Source of the DNA: Actinomycetota bacterium
GTDB lineage: Bacteria > Actinomycetota > Actinomycetes > Nanopelagicales > Nanopelagicaceae
DNA: 58,478 bases
Assembly: GCA_009726125.1 (NCBI GenBank)
Contig: WLIT01000007.1
Coordinates: 1 to 58,478, forward strand
Direction: 5' to 3'
Below the pieces are notes generated by a model, which was not told the DNA's origin, made no database searches, and worked only from the letters and a program-made list of their open reading frames with translations. How positions within the stretch are numbered: the stretch's first letter is position 1; each line of letters begins with the position of its first letter. This document shows positions 58,431-58,478 of this stretch, one piece after another. A program made the translations under genes and the position numbers.

Positions 58431-58478
58431 ATGCGAATAGCCGTTTATTGCTCAGCCTCAACGAGTATCGACCAGAAA
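58431..58478 (+). CDS. LOG-family protein (TIGR00730), first 16 codons
   Basis: Only MRIAVYCSASTSIDQK is visible before the window ends. The start IAVYCSAS matches the opening beta strand of LOG-family proteins (cytokinin riboside 5'-monophosphate phosphoribohydrolase-like, often mislabelled lysine decarboxylase). A LOG-like gene also lies near dapD in mycobacteria. The assignment rests on a very short segment. Confidence 0.6.
   Translation, partial: MRIAVYCSASTSIDQK

Overview
The window reads as one continuous piece of chromosome from a small-genome, moderately AT-rich actinobacterium. Actinobacterial markers are a WhiB3/WhiD-type WhiB protein, GroEL with a histidine-rich tail beside groES, the guaB-guaB3-guaA order, a DUF6350/PerM-like protein between sucCD and purNH, DUF3017 beside folD, a 55-residue acyl-CoA carboxylase epsilon subunit, an MshB-like deacetylase and the actinobacterial form of DapD. 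Base composition, very tight packing (many 1, 4 or 8 nt overlaps, no gap above about 200 nt) and a shortened IMP dehydrogenase suggest a streamlined freshwater lineage such as the acI group (Nanopelagicales). That placement is inference; no 16S rRNA gene is present. I see no tRNA or rRNA gene, insertion sequence, prophage or CRISPR array.

Layout. 1-3693: end of the ribosomal protein/rpoA operon (rplQ), truA, an ABC-F ATPase, then rplM-rpsI. 3709-8989: glmM-glmS-PAP2 phosphatase-acpS-alr, for cell-wall precursors and carrier-protein activation. 8986-15597: an accessory block with a complete branched-chain-amino-acid-type ABC transporter (two ATPases, two permeases, binding protein) and a secreted alpha/beta hydrolase, lying between alr and tsaE, which are neighbours in other actinobacteria. 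15670-20184: the tRNA t6A genes tsaE, a tsaB-rimI fusion and tsaD, then CIRCE-controlled groES-groEL. 20264-23330: a ROK-family kinase with a divergent DapA-like aldolase, whiB, and a MerR/B12 regulator resembling light-sensing CarH. 23372-27852: guanine nucleotide synthesis (CBS-less guaB, guaB3, guaA) plus a secreted cyclophilin. 27853-30857: an MshB-like deacetylase divergent from the helicase gene pcrA.

30924-39553: sucC-sucD-perM-purN-purH, folD-DUF3017 and mdh-icd, combining TCA-cycle, purine and folate one-carbon steps, ended by a strong bidirectional terminator. 39616-44176: a shared sugar-transporter ATPase (minus strand), a CorC-type membrane protein, trpS and a BMP-family binding protein. 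44180-51521 (minus strand): accD-accE-maf-accA, then deoC, a full-length aldehyde dehydrogenase and a half-length one lacking the catalytic cysteine. 51597-53963: birA, purK, purE. 53960-58478: UDP-glucose dehydrogenase, glycosyltransferase, SpoIID-like protein, dapD, and the first codons of a LOG-family protein.

The genes mostly supply central precursors: wall sugars and D-alanine, fatty-acid precursors (biotin carboxylase, carboxyltransferase and epsilon subunits, with the biotin ligase BirA beside them), purines and TCA reductant. Points most worth a second look: the transporter/hydrolase block with a GC-rich structured leader, the CarH-like regulator, the CBS-less IMP dehydrogenase beside a GuaB3 with histidine in the catalytic cysteine position, the TsaB-RimI fusion, and a repeated leaderless promoter design in which a TANNNT hexamer sits 6-7 nt before the start codon of about half of the transcription-unit starts.
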